A stretch of DNA of 64,000 bases from an uncultured Bacteroidales bacterium (GCA_902802265.1 CADCLN010000010.1:1-64000), one strand, 5' to 3'. Shown: positions 26,513 to 36,221, counted from the first letter of the stretch. Translations and numbers: made by a program. The notes: generated from the sequence alone by a model not told the origin.

Positions 26513-28279
26513 ATGCATTTATTCCATCTGAACATATTTGTTTGGATCACCATCGCCATCATCATCGCCAAAGTGACCATCATGCTGCGTGGAAAAATCT
26601 CAGGCGACATGCTGGCCTTGGGCATTATCGCCACCCTGCTGCTCACACACACCCTCAGCCAGGAACAAGCCCTATCATGCTTCAGTTCGTCCACAGTCGT
26701 GCTTGTGGGCGTACTTTTTGTATTGGGTGCCGGACTGGTACACGCCGGAGTGGTCCATTGGCTGTCACGAAACCTGGGAACACCCAAAAACCTGAGCCAA
26801 TCCATCCTGAGCCTGATGCTGCCCGTAGCCGCCATGAGCGCATTTCTCAACAGCTACACCATCATCGCCCTGTTCATCAACGTCGTGAAAGTATGGGGAA
26901 AGAAAATCAACATTCCCCCCTCCAAACTGCTCATTCCCCTCAGCTACGCCTCCACCCTTGGCGGCATCTGCACCATCATCGGCACACCCGCCAACCTGCT
27001 CGTGGCAGAATTCTACCAGGAAGACACCCACAAGACCCTTGGATTCTTCGCCCCCCTCATCCCAGGAATAATCTGCGCCGCCGTCGGCATCCTCGCCACC
27101 ATCCTGATGCGCCGATGGCTGCCCACACGCAAAACCCCAGAGGAATCCTTCGAAAGCAGCAAAAACTATACGGTAGAACTGCTAGTGCCCACCGAATGCA
27201 ACTGCGTGGGCATGACGGTAGAAGAAGCAAAACTGCTGAACGTGACCGGCGGACACCTGATTGAAATTGTACGCTTCGACCGCGAAATCATCAGCCCCGT
27301 CCCAGCCGACGAATTCATCCTCGGCGGCGACCATCTGGTCTATTCCGGCAAAATCGAAGACATCCTGCAACTACGCATCACCCACGGACTGGTCAACGCC
27401 ACACACCATGTGTTCAGCGTGAACGAACTGGACAAAAACCGCAAATTGCAGATGGCCAACGTCAACATGGGGTCCCACCTCGTGGGAGAATGCATGGCAA
27501 AGAGCGACTTCGAGGCAACCCACGGAGTGGTGCTCATCGCCGTAGCCCGCGAAGGTGAACGCATCAACGAGATTCCGCGCGAAACCGTCATCCATGCCGG
27601 CGACACCCTCCTGTTCGAAGGCGCAAAAATGAACCCCAGCGACTTCGACGGCGAACTCCACTTCTTCGACCAGATAGCCCTGCCGCAACAAGGGTCCCGC
27701 ACCTACATCAGCCTGCTGATACTCCTTGCTATGGTAGCACTCTCGGCCCTCGGCGTGATACCCCTGCTCCATAGCGCCCTGCTGGCTGCCATCGCCATGC
27801 TCCTGACCCATTGCTGCTCCATAGAACAGATGCAACGATCCATCAACTGGAAACTCATCATGGTCTTTGCCGGCAGCGTCTGCCTGGGTAAAGCCATCGA
27901 GGTGACAGGACTCTCCCACATGCTGGGCGAAGCCGTCGCCAACGTGTCCGGCACACACCCCTTGCTCGCCCTCATCATCATCTGCATGTTCGCCACCATC
28001 GTGACAGAATTCATCTCGAACACCACAGCCGCAGCCATGCTCATTCCCATCGCCATACAGACGGCCGAGGTAATGAATGCCAACCCCCTGACGTTCACCA
28101 TCGCCTTGATGATTAGCGTATCGTCCAGCTTCGCCACACCCATCGGATGCGAAACAAACATCATGATTTATGGATCTGGCGGCTACAAGTTTACCGACTT
28201 CGCCAAGACGGGACTACCCATGAACTTCATCATTCTGGCGACAAACATCCTGGCGACGTGCATCGTATATCCACTTTGA
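26513..28279 (+). CDS. SLC13-type permease with two RCK_C (TrkA-C) domains
   Basis: The 588-residue membrane protein has N-terminal transmembrane helices including a conserved SYASTLGGICTIIGTPANLLVA loop region, a central soluble section with two TrkA-C-like domains (about 215-390), and a second helical half ending with ISNTTAAAMLIPIA and SSSFATPIGCETN. This is the SLC13/DASS (citrate, dicarboxylate or sulfate) layout. The substrate is unknown. It follows the STAS genes with 39 bases between. Confidence 0.85.
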   Translation: MHLFHLNIFVWITIAIIIAKVTIMLRGKISGDMLALGIIATLLLTHTLSQEQALSCFSSSTVVLVGVLFVLGAGLVHAGVVHWLSRNLGTPKNLSQSILSLMLPVAAMSAFLNSYTIIALFINVVKVWGKKINIPPSKLLIPLSYASTLGGICTIIGTPANLLVAEFYQEDTHKTLGFFAPLIPGIICAAVGILATILMRRWLPTRKTPEESFESSKNYTVELLVPTECNCVGMTVEEAKLLNVTGGHLIEIVRFDREIISPVPADEFILGGDHLVYSGKIEDILQLRITHGLVNATHHVFSVNELDKNRKLQMANVNMGSHLVGECMAKSDFEATHGVVLIAVAREGERINEIPRETVIHAGDTLLFEGAKMNPSDFDGELHFFDQIALPQQGSRTYISLLILLAMVALSALGVIPLLHSALLAAIAMLLTHCCSIEQMQRSINWKLIMVFAGSVCLGKAIEVTGLSHMLGEAVANVSGTHPLLALIIICMFATIVTEFISNTTAAAMLIPIAIQTAEVMNANPLTFTIALMISVSSSFATPIGCETNIMIYGSGGYKFTDFAKTGLPMNFIILATNILATCIVYPL

Positions 28280-28313
28280 CGACAATACACACCTTTAATA
28301 ATCATACATTTAT

Positions 28314-30032
28314 ATGCAATGGTTAATTGATTTACTCATGACTGGCGGCGGCGTGGCCCATACCGTCGTACTTTACTCGCTGGTCATCGCCCTGGGCGTA
28401 GCCCTCGGCAGCAAAGTAAAAATTGCCGGCATCTCGCTCGGCGTCACATGGATACTCTTTGTCGGCATCCTCGCCGGCGACCTGCTCATGCGAGGCGGCG
28501 TGAGAGAAAATCTTGACGTGCTCAATTTTGTGCAAGACTTCGGACTCATCCTCTTCGTCTTCTCCATCGGCCTGCAAGTAGGTCCCTCGTTCTTCACCTC
28601 CCTCAAGCAAGGAGGACTGAAAGCCAACGGCGTGGCTGCCGGCATCGTGGCCCTGAACATTACCGTCATGCTCGTGCTCTACTACGCCTGTCGGAATTTC
28701 ATCCCTGCCGCCGACAACCTGCCCATGATGGTGGGAACCTTGTGTGGAGCCGTGACCAACACCCCTGGCCTGGGTGCCGCCAACGCCGCCCTGGACCAGA
28801 TTAATGCGGTCAACCCCAAGATTTTTGCCGAAGGCATACCTGTCATAGCCAACGGCTACGCCTGCGCATACCCGCTCGGCGTGGTGGGCATCATCCTGAG
28901 CATCGTGCTCATCCGCGTCTTCTTCAAGGTGAACTTCAAGGCCGAAGAAGAACATTTCAACAAGAAGAATGGCAACAACGCCGCCGTAAAGCCACACCTG
29001 ATGACCATCAAGGTGTTCAACCCCGCCATCAACGGCAAATCCATCCTGCAGGTTCGTGGATTCATCGGCAGAGACTTCGTCTGCTCACGACTGCTGCACG
29101 ACGGACACATTACCGTGCCCAACAAGGACACCTTGCTGACCGTTGACGACAAACTTTACATCGTCTGCGCACACGACGACGCCGAAGCCATCATCGCCTT
29201 CATCGGCCCCGAAACTGAAGTGGACTGGGAAATTCAGGACATGGTCATGGCATCACGCAAACTGACCGTCACCAAGAGCGGCATCAACGGACGCACCCTC
29301 GGTTCGCTCCACCCCAGCTCACTCTACGGAGTAAACGTCACACGCATCTACCGCTCCGGCATCGAACTGTTTGCCAGCCCCAGCGTCATCCTGCAGGTGG
29401 GCGACATCATCACGACCGTAGGTCCGGAAGATGCCGTTGACCGCTTTGCCAACAAGATAGGCGACTCGAAGCAAGCCCTCGACAAGCCCAATCTGCTCAC
29501 CCTCTTCGTGGGCATCCTGGTCGGCATCATCTTCGGCATGATCCCCATCAGCATCCCAGGCATGTCCGTCCCCGTCAAGCTGGGTCTGGCAGGCGGACCA
29601 CTCATTATTGCCATCATCCTGGGACGTTTCGGCTACAAACTCCGGCTGGTGGCCTATACCACCAACTCGGCATCCCTCATGATCCGAGACATCGGCCTCG
29701 TCCTCTTCCTTGCCAGCGTGGGCATCAAGGCCGGCGGAAACTTTGTCGATACCGTCATCAACGGGGGTATGCACTATGTGTGGATGGGATTCCTCATCAC
29801 CATCGTCCCCTTGCTCGTCATGGGCATCTTCGCCCGCGTGAAGTGGAAGATGAACTACTTCCTCCTTTCGGGCATCCTTTCGGGCGCCACCACCGACCCG
29901 CCAGCCTTGGCATTCTCTACGGCCCAGGCCAACAACGGCATCCCGTCCGTAGGCTATTCCACCGTCTATCCACTCTCCATGTTCCTCCGCATCATTACGG
30001 CCCAGGTGCTCATCCTGTTCTTCTGCGGATAA
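28314..30032 (+). CDS. AspT/YidE/YbjL-type antiporter with two RCK_C domains
   Basis: The 572-residue protein has two membrane halves (about 10-200 and 400-572) separated by a soluble part with two TrkA-C domains (for example KSILQVRGFIGRDFVCSRLLHDG and GRTLGSLHPSSLYGVNVTRI). Each half carries the family repeat: LFVFSIGLQVGPSFF, and LVLFLASVGIKAGG. TLCGAVTNTPGLGAAN and LSGATTDPPALAF are matching signature loops. The substrate is unknown (AspT exchanges aspartate and alanine). It starts 34 bases after the SLC13 gene. Confidence 0.88.
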   Translation: MQWLIDLLMTGGGVAHTVVLYSLVIALGVALGSKVKIAGISLGVTWILFVGILAGDLLMRGGVRENLDVLNFVQDFGLILFVFSIGLQVGPSFFTSLKQGGLKANGVAAGIVALNITVMLVLYYACRNFIPAADNLPMMVGTLCGAVTNTPGLGAANAALDQINAVNPKIFAEGIPVIANGYACAYPLGVVGIILSIVLIRVFFKVNFKAEEEHFNKKNGNNAAVKPHLMTIKVFNPAINGKSILQVRGFIGRDFVCSRLLHDGHITVPNKDTLLTVDDKLYIVCAHDDAEAIIAFIGPETEVDWEIQDMVMASRKLTVTKSGINGRTLGSLHPSSLYGVNVTRIYRSGIELFASPSVILQVGDIITTVGPEDAVDRFANKIGDSKQALDKPNLLTLFVGILVGIIFGMIPISIPGMSVPVKLGLAGGPLIIAIILGRFGYKLRLVAYTTNSASLMIRDIGLVLFLASVGIKAGGNFVDTVINGGMHYVWMGFLITIVPLLVMGIFARVKWKMNYFLLSGILSGATTDPPALAFSTAQANNGIPSVGYSTVYPLSMFLRIITAQVLILFFCG

Positions 30033-30042
30033 ACGCCAACGC

Positions 30043-30741
30043 ATGAATTTAGAACCACTCATACAATCCCTTACGCAGTCAACAGACATACCGCTGTTGG
30101 CTGCCTTTTTCCTCGGACTGCTGGTAGCCATCAACCCCTGCCAGCTCGCCATCAACGTGTCAGCCCTGACCTATATCCTCAAACGCGACAAAGCCAAAAG
30201 CGCCTCGCTTACCTACGCCCTCGGACGCAGCCTTACCTACACGTTGCTGGGCTGGATTCTGATGTGCCTCATAGGCGGAGGCAAAAACGTGGCGGGCGTA
30301 CAGATACTTTTGAGCAAAGCCGAAATCGTGGTACCCTACGCCCTCATAATCATCGGGGTGTTCATGCTCACCAGAGCCTTCTACCACCACCACCACGACG
30401 GCGAGAACTGTCACCATTCGGGGCAAATCATCCGCCTGGGAGGCCCCCTTGGCTCCCTCATCCTCGGCATGACTTTGGCCCTGGCGTTTTGTCCCGAAAG
30501 TGCCGTATTCTATTTCGGACTGATGCTGCCCCTCTCCATGACCAGTTCAGCCGGACTGCTCGTCGCGCCGGTATTTGCCTTTGCAGCCAGCCTGCCCGTC
30601 CTGGCCCTCGCCTGGATCATGGCAAAGGCTACGCAGAAGGCCGAACAGGTGAGCCACGCCTTTGAACACGCGCAACAGGTGCTCAACGTGCTCACAGGCC
30701 TGCTCTTCATCGCAGCCGGCATCCTGCTGCTGCTGGAATAA
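30043..30741 (+). CDS. CcdA/DsbD-like (ArsG-type) membrane protein
   Basis: The 232-residue protein has about six membrane helices with INPCQLAINVSALTYI near the N-terminus and LAFCPESAVFYFGLML in the second half; the two helix-embedded Cys residues are the thiol pair typical of CcdA/DsbD transmembrane domains. A His-rich loop, FYHHHHDGENCHH, lies between them. It may carry electrons across the membrane or act as an efflux permease. It overlaps neither neighbour, but gaps are only 10 and 15 bases. Confidence 0.72.
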   Translation: MNLEPLIQSLTQSTDIPLLAAFFLGLLVAINPCQLAINVSALTYILKRDKAKSASLTYALGRSLTYTLLGWILMCLIGGGKNVAGVQILLSKAEIVVPYALIIIGVFMLTRAFYHHHHDGENCHHSGQIIRLGGPLGSLILGMTLALAFCPESAVFYFGLMLPLSMTSSAGLLVAPVFAFAASLPVLALAWIMAKATQKAEQVSHAFEHAQQVLNVLTGLLFIAAGILLLLE

Positions 30742-30756
30742 TACAGAAAAGTAGAA

Positions 30757-32136
30757 ATGAAAAGATTTGTATTACCGACCCTCCTCTGCTTGCTGTTCCT
30801 CAACGCATGGGGACAGGCGGAATATACGTTTCCGGAAAACATCAAGCCGCTCATCAAGACCCGATGGGGACAGGGCATTCCGTACAACCTGCTATGCCCG
30901 AAGATTGAGAAAGACGACGGCACAACGGTTTACAAACTGGCTGGCTGCGGCGCCTTGGCTATGGCCCAGATGGTAAACTACCACCGCTATCCGCACATCA
31001 GTCCCGACGGCGTGTACGAGTACAACTGGGACAACATGTTCAACACTTACCAGGAAGGCATTTCAACCGACCGGCTGATAGGTGTAGCCAAACTCATCAG
31101 CGACTGCGGCGTGTCGTCCTTCACCAATTATACGGAAGACTTCAGCAGCACAAATCTTTCGGCCATCATGGGAGCCATGAAGCGAATCTTCCGGTACAAC
31201 AACTACCTTTGCCTATACAAGCGGGACGATTTCAGTACACCTGCCCGCGACAGCCTTTACCGCAGCCTCATCTTCTCGGAACTGAAGGCAGGACGCCCCA
31301 TCATCTATCGGGGATATAGCGAAAAGAAAGAAGATGGACACCTGTTCCTTATCGACGGTTGCAAAGGCAGCAAAGTGCACACCAACATGGGCTGGGCAGG
31401 CTCGCAAAACGACTATTATGACCTGGACGACTTGGCAGGCTACAGCAAAAGCCAATGGATGCTCATAGAGATAGCCGACACCACCTTTCAGCCAGAACAA
31501 ACGACGGTTCGCCTCAACACGCCAGGCACACTCCATAACCTCCTGACCGCCCAGCAGCAGCAACTTACCCGACACATCAAACTGGCAGGAGAACTCAACG
31601 CCGCAGACTTTGCCTTACTCAGAAAGATGCTGAAAGAAGGTGTGCTACGCACCATCGACATGGAAGAAGTCAACATGAGACAGTTGCCCGACTCGGCTTT
31701 CTTTGAAATGGAAAACCTGTCCCATTTCATTGCTCCGCGCATTCTGCAAAATACCGGCCGTTGCACCTTCTACAGCTGCCGCAACCTGAACCGAATCGTA
31801 TTCCACCAAGGGCTGGAAATCATCGGCAACCATGCCTTCAGCGGTTGCAACAACCTGCTCGAAGTGCGCCTGCCCTCTACGACGACAACCATCCTGAACA
31901 ACGCCTTCACATCCTGCGAAGCCCTCCTCAACGTCATCCTGCCCGACGGCATCACCCGCATCGGCGGCTACGCCTTCTCCTATTGCAAGCATCTCAACTC
32001 CATCCACCTGCCACGGGCCCTTCGCAACCTCGGCATCACCTTCACCCACGAATGCCCTAAACTCAAGCGCATCACCCTCGACCCCACCAATCCCTTTTAC
32101 TATGTGGAGGGGTTGGAAGTGAAGAAAAAAGAGTGA
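30757..32136 (+). CDS. Secreted C10 (streptopain-like) cysteine peptidase with BspA-type LRRs
   Basis: A signal peptide (1-20) is followed almost at once by the C10 catalytic domain: LAGCGALAMAQMVNYH (catalytic Cys C64) and SKVHTNMGWAGSQNDYY (catalytic His H208). Residues about 300-459 hold LRR_5/BspA repeats (AFSGCNNLLEVRLPSTTTTI, AFTSCEALLNVILPDG, AFSYCKHLNSIHLP). Most C10 peptidases have a propeptide of about 100 residues before the catalytic domain; only about 15 residues are left here. The enzyme should be exported and the LRRs probably bind protein or surface ligands. Confidence 0.85.
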   Translation: MKRFVLPTLLCLLFLNAWGQAEYTFPENIKPLIKTRWGQGIPYNLLCPKIEKDDGTTVYKLAGCGALAMAQMVNYHRYPHISPDGVYEYNWDNMFNTYQEGISTDRLIGVAKLISDCGVSSFTNYTEDFSSTNLSAIMGAMKRIFRYNNYLCLYKRDDFSTPARDSLYRSLIFSELKAGRPIIYRGYSEKKEDGHLFLIDGCKGSKVHTNMGWAGSQNDYYDLDDLAGYSKSQWMLIEIADTTFQPEQTTVRLNTPGTLHNLLTAQQQQLTRHIKLAGELNAADFALLRKMLKEGVLRTIDMEEVNMRQLPDSAFFEMENLSHFIAPRILQNTGRCTFYSCRNLNRIVFHQGLEIIGNHAFSGCNNLLEVRLPSTTTTILNNAFTSCEALLNVILPDGITRIGGYAFSYCKHLNSIHLPRALRNLGITFTHECPKLKRITLDPTNPFYYVEGLEVKKKE

Positions 32137-32140
32137 AAGA

Positions 32141-32184
32141 AAAAAAGCACAGCCCGACAAGATGTTTGTCAAGCTGTGCTTTTT
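32141..32184. terminator. Bidirectional terminator between the C10 peptidase and kduI
   Basis: AAAAAAGCACAGC (32141-32153) pairs with GCTGTGCTTTTT (32173-32184); an inner GACAA/TTGTC pair extends the stem. A and T runs on both sides make it work for both converging genes. Confidence 0.85.
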
Positions 32185-32202
32185 GTTATCAAAAAATGCT
32201 TC

Positions 32203-33177
32203 TTACTTCAAATCAATTACAGGGATGTTATCCTTGTCGTTGTAGTAGAGGTTTTCGCCGGCCATACCCCAGATGAAGGTGTAGTAATAGGTTCCGGCGG
32301 CGGCGTGGATGCTCCATTCGGGCGACATGATAGCTTGCTCGTTGTGCAACCAGACTACGCGGCTCTCCTGTGGCTGACCCATGACGTGAGCAATGGTCTG
32401 GTCTTCGGGCAGGTTGAAGTAATAGTAGGCTTCGATGCGGCGGCCATGCAAATGCGGAGGCATGGTGTTCCATACAGCTCCAGGATTGAGCTGAGTCAGA
32501 CCAAGCTGCAACTGGCAGGGTCCTTCCTCCAGCACGTCGTTCACAATAAGCTTATAGACGGTACGATTGTTGGCCTCTTCGGTCGTGCCTACAGGTCCCC
32601 ATACGGCGGCCTTGAGCGAACCTTTGCGACCGTCGAGCGTAATCCATTGCGTCTTGTAATGCTGGTGGGCTGTAGCTGAATTCAGGTAGAACTTGGCAGG
32701 TTTTGATGCGTCTTTTGAACGAAACTCCACATTCTTGTTCACGTCCTTGTCCTTGCCAATATGTCCACGACCCACGTAGAGGGCTTCCTTGGGAGCAAGT
32801 GCATATTCCTTGCCATCGACGATAACCACGCCGTCGCCCTGGCCACAGTTCACGATGCCCAGTTCGCGGTTGTAGAGGAAATATTTCTCCTTGATGGTTG
32901 GGTCCACGTCGAGTCCCAGTTCCAGAAACTCTTCCAGTTTCAAGGTCTTGGTCACAGGCATGGCGCCGCCGAAGATGAAACGGTCATAATGCGAGTAAGT
33001 CAAATTGATTTCATCGGGAACCATCACCTTCTCCATGACGAAACGTTCACGCAAAGTCTTGGTGTCGTAATGCATCACGTCGGAAGGATGGCAAGCCGTC
33101 TGGAAAGATACTTTCTGCTGAGCAGAGGAAACCAAAGCTACAGTCAGCATAGCTAATGAAAGAAATGTCTTTTTCAT
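32203..33177 (-). CDS. kduI: 5-dehydro-4-deoxy-D-glucuronate isomerase with signal peptide
   Basis: The 324-residue protein is a KduI by its metal site, [15 protein letters not shown] (His, His, Glu) with a fourth ligand in WSIHAAAG, and by [18 protein letters not shown]. It starts with [21 protein letters not shown], a clear signal peptide; the ordinary enzyme is cytosolic and about 280 residues. It converts 5-keto-4-deoxyuronate to 3-deoxy-D-glycero-2,5-hexodiulosonate, a step between unsaturated galacturonate and KDG. It is third in a minus-strand run with the nucleotidase and EIIC genes. Confidence 0.9.
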   Translation of the reverse strand: MKKTFLSLAMLTVALVSSAQQKVSFQTACHPSDVMHYDTKTLRERFVMEKVMVPDEINLTYSHYDRFIFGGAMPVTKTLKLEEFLELGLDVDPTIKEKYFLYNRELGIVNCGQGDGVVIVDGKEYALAPKEALYVGRGHIGKDKDVNKNVEFRSKDASKPAKFYLNSATAHQHYKTQWITLDGRKGSLKAAVWGPVGTTEEANNRTVYKLIVNDVLEEGPCQLQLGLTQLNPGAVWNTMPPHLHGRRIEAYYYFNLPEDQTIAHVMGQPQESRVVWLHNEQAIMSPEWSIHAAAGTYYYTFIWGMAGENLYYNDKDNIPVIDLK

Positions 33178-33232
33178 TTTTCTGAAATTTAATTGATAGG
33201 TTTAATAGTTATAATATAAAACGAAGGGAAGC

Positions 33233-34618
33233 TTATTTGTTAATTCTGATTCTGTTCCATACCAGCAGAGCAACAGCTATGGCAGTAAGGATGGCGGCAC
33301 CTATCCAGGTGAAGATGTACTTCATGCAGGCATAGATGAGGAAGGCGATGGGCGACGAGGCAAAGTCAAGACTGCCGGCCTTGAAGCCTTCGGGCACTCG
33401 CACGGCTGCGTCGTCGGGATGAGCGGCGCTCACGGCTGCGGCGGCGCTGGTGAAGTTGTCGGCCATCAAAGTGACGAAGTAAAGACCAATCGCCATGACA
33501 ATAAGACCCACGATGAATGACTTCACAACGTTACCTTTGGTATAGGGCAATACCATCACAAATACGTAGAACATACCTGCAAGGCTTGCCAACGGCAAGA
33601 ACTGGTTGCCTGGTAATGCTACGGCCAGCACCAACGTAACGGGGATGAGCAGCAGAGAGACTATCAACGTCGTGGGGTGACCTATGACCAAAGCAGGCGA
33701 CATGCCGATATAGAACTCCTTATTGGCACCAAACTTCTTGGCAATCAGTTCGCGTGTAGCTTCGCTGATGGGTTTCAGACCCTCGATAAAGAGCGACGTG
33801 ATGCGGGGAATCAGTTCCATCACGGCACCCATCTTTACGCCCAGTCCCAGAATGGCTGGGATGCTATCGACAAATTCCTGCCAATCCTTGCAGGCCAGGC
33901 ATCCTATGGCGATGCCGATGATGACGCCGAGGAAGAGTGGTTCGCCAAAGAGTCCGAACTTCTTCTTCATGCCCTCGGCATCGATGTTAAGCTTGTCGAA
34001 GCCTGGAATCATGTCGAGTGCCTTGCCGATAAGGATGGCAAAGGGCGTAAAGCCTTGACAGAACGGCTGCGGAATGCTGATACCCTCCATGCCTTGATAG
34101 AATGTCTGGAACTTCTTGGCTGTCAAATCTGCCAGGACCAGCGTAATGATGTAGCAGATGATGGCAGCAAAGAATCCCCAGGCTATGCTGTCGGTAAGGA
34201 AGTAAACCACGGCTCCGATGAAGGCAAAGTGCCAGTAGTTCCACAGGTCAATGTTCACCGTGCGCGTGCAGCCGATGAGCAGCAGCACAAGGTTCACACC
34301 CAGGCAGACGGGAATGATGAAAGCCCCTACCGACGTGTTGTAAGCCACACTGGCAGCAGCAGGCCAGCCCATGTCGAACACATTCAGTTCCAGTCCGTAG
34401 ATTTCAACCACCTTGTTGAGCACAGGTCCCAGGCTGCTGGTCAGCAAACCCGTGATGACGCCTAAGCCCACAAAGCCCACACCCACATAGAGGCCGCTCT
34501 TGAGTGCTTTAGAAAACTTGATGCCGATACACACACCCAGGATGGTGAAGATGATGGGCATCATCACCGCCGCACCCAAGGCGATGATGTACGAGAAAAA
34601 TTGTTCTACAAATTCCAT
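33233..34618 (-). CDS. Galactitol-type PTS EIIC permease without EIIA/EIIB
   Basis: The 461-residue protein has about ten membrane helices and the GatC-type profile: GLYVGVGFVGLGVITGLL, FDMGWPAAASVAYNTSVGAF and FYIGMSPALVIGHPTTLIVS. Normal galactitol systems need EIIA and EIIB to pass phosphate to the sugar; none is encoded in the window and PTS is rare in Bacteroidetes. Its place 55 bases before kduI suggests uptake of a uronate or related sugar acid without phosphorylation (inference). Confidence 0.85.
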   Translation of the reverse strand: MEFVEQFFSYIIALGAAVMMPIIFTILGVCIGIKFSKALKSGLYVGVGFVGLGVITGLLTSSLGPVLNKVVEIYGLELNVFDMGWPAAASVAYNTSVGAFIIPVCLGVNLVLLLIGCTRTVNIDLWNYWHFAFIGAVVYFLTDSIAWGFFAAIICYIITLVLADLTAKKFQTFYQGMEGISIPQPFCQGFTPFAILIGKALDMIPGFDKLNIDAEGMKKKFGLFGEPLFLGVIIGIAIGCLACKDWQEFVDSIPAILGLGVKMGAVMELIPRITSLFIEGLKPISEATRELIAKKFGANKEFYIGMSPALVIGHPTTLIVSLLLIPVTLVLAVALPGNQFLPLASLAGMFYVFVMVLPYTKGNVVKSFIVGLIVMAIGLYFVTLMADNFTSAAAAVSAAHPDDAAVRVPEGFKAGSLDFASSPIAFLIYACMKYIFTWIGAAILTAIAVALLVWNRIRINK

Positions 34619-34649
34619 AAAAGAAAAGATTAGTTAGTTATTTGGTTAA

Positions 34650-36221
34650 TTATTTAGTTAATTCTACATCCAACGTACCCACGAAACGAGCATTCTTGCC
34701 CATCTGATTGCAAAGCACAGGCACGCCATCGAGGTTGTTCACATAGCGTGGCTCGGTAAAATAAGTATGCGTGTGGCCACCCAGCACCATGTCGATGTTG
34801 CGTGTCTGGGAAATCAGTATCTGGTCGTTGATTTCGGCTGTATTCCAACCTAGGTGCGACAGGCACACCACCAGGTCGCAACGCTTTTCGTTCTTCAGCA
34901 AAGCGGCTACTCGGTTCGCCTCCACGATGGGGTCAAGATACTTGGTCGGACCAAAGTTCGCCATCGCCACCAGTCCGGCAAGCGGCGGACATACTCCCAG
35001 CACGCCGATTTTGAGTCCGGCGCGCTCTATAATATAATAAGGTGTAGTGGTTCCCTCCACAGGTGTGCCCTTGAAATCGTAGTTACAGCAGACGATGGGG
35101 AACTTTGCCATGCGGAAGATGCGGGCCATGTTCTCCAGTCCAAAGTCAAACTCATGGTTACCGATGGTAGCAGCATCGTAGCCCATCAGGTTCATCAGCC
35201 CTACCTCCACATCGCCGTGGAAAAGGTTGTAGTAGGGCGAACCCTGGCTGAAGTCGCCCGAGTCGAACAGCAACATGTTGTCGGGATGCTGCCGACGCAA
35301 TTCTTCCACCAGCGCATAACGGCGAAGGTAGCCTGCCTTGTTAGCTTGGGCCGTATCGCTAAAGTTCGGATTGAGGGGATAAATGCAGCTATGCGTGTCA
35401 TTCGTGTGCGTAATGAAAAGCCGCTTCACATCGGGCTTTCGGACAGCTTCCTCCGCGGGCAGAATTACGGTACGTCCTTCGATAACGGAGGTCAGTTCCT
35501 TTCCCTGTTTCGCCTGCTGACGGATGAAGTCCATATAAACGTCGCGCACCAGCATGGTAGAACGTTGGTAATCCACAGGGTTGACGAAAGCCGTCATGTT
35601 GTCGTTACCCTCAGCCAGATAGTCCAGCGTAGCCACACGATACGTGCGCTTCGGGTCGATGTCCTTGCCATTCAGTTTTGCACTTTGCAGTTTTCCATCC
35701 GCACCATAAACAATCTGCAAGCCATGGCTCACAGCTTCGCCACCCAGTTGGTAAAACTGTTGGAACAGCTCCAGAACCCTTTCGCCCGTCAGCGTCACAA
35801 CTGCCATACAGTTGTTGAAAGGCGATATTTCCATCACATCGCCGATGGTCACCTTGCCCTTGGGCATAGAGCTGCGCAGTCCACCCACGTTCACCACGGC
35901 AAAGTCGGCCCGTTTCTGCTTCTTGCCGTCTATGCGCCTGGAGGCTTCAAGCAGCACATCGGCTGCCCAGTTGCCCAACAGACTCTCCGGACGGTCGGCA
36001 TTCATGAAGATGCTGCTCTGACCCAAAACCGGACCAATCACGCTATCGACCTTCACCTTGTAAGGTGCCACAAACTCGGTTGCAACTTTTGTCGCGGCAT
36101 GGTCATCTAACGACTTGGTAACTTCGATGCGTCTGCCCTCAATTTTCTTGACAGAAAACGACTGGGCAAACATCATACTGCACGAAGCTAAAAATGTAAC
36201 AAAAACAATAGATTTCTTCAT
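34650..36221 (-). CDS. UshA/YfkN-type nucleotidase with swapped domain order, secreted
   Basis: A signal peptide (1-19) precedes a 5'-nucleotidase C-terminal domain (about 45-250; NVGGLRSSMPKGKVTIGDVMEISPF without a break in motif order) and then a metallophosphatase domain (266-523) with THTNDTHS, DSGDFSQGSPYY, GNHEFDFG, LSHLGWN and LGGHTHTY, the dinuclear metal ligands. The usual order is metallophosphatase first. The enzyme would hydrolyse nucleotides or related phosphate esters in the periplasm. It heads the run to the EIIC and kduI genes. Confidence 0.88.
   Translation of the reverse strand: MKKSIVFVTFLASCSMMFAQSFSVKKIEGRRIEVTKSLDDHAATKVATEFVAPYKVKVDSVIGPVLGQSSIFMNADRPESLLGNWAADVLLEASRRIDGKKQKRADFAVVNVGGLRSSMPKGKVTIGDVMEISPFNNCMAVVTLTGERVLELFQQFYQLGGEAVSHGLQIVYGADGKLQSAKLNGKDIDPKRTYRVATLDYLAEGNDNMTAFVNPVDYQRSTMLVRDVYMDFIRQQAKQGKELTSVIEGRTVILPAEEAVRKPDVKRLFITHTNDTHSCIYPLNPNFSDTAQANKAGYLRRYALVEELRRQHPDNMLLFDSGDFSQGSPYYNLFHGDVEVGLMNLMGYDAATIGNHEFDFGLENMARIFRMAKFPIVCCNYDFKGTPVEGTTTPYYIIERAGLKIGVLGVCPPLAGLVAMANFGPTKYLDPIVEANRVAALLKNEKRCDLVVCLSHLGWNTAEINDQILISQTRNIDMVLGGHTHTYFTEPRYVNNLDGVPVLCNQMGKNARFVGTLDVELTK

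Noticed and set aside
34854-36110. 418-codon frame on the plus strand
   Set aside because: It is antisense to the nucleotidase gene with all metal motifs intact and has no recognisable features.
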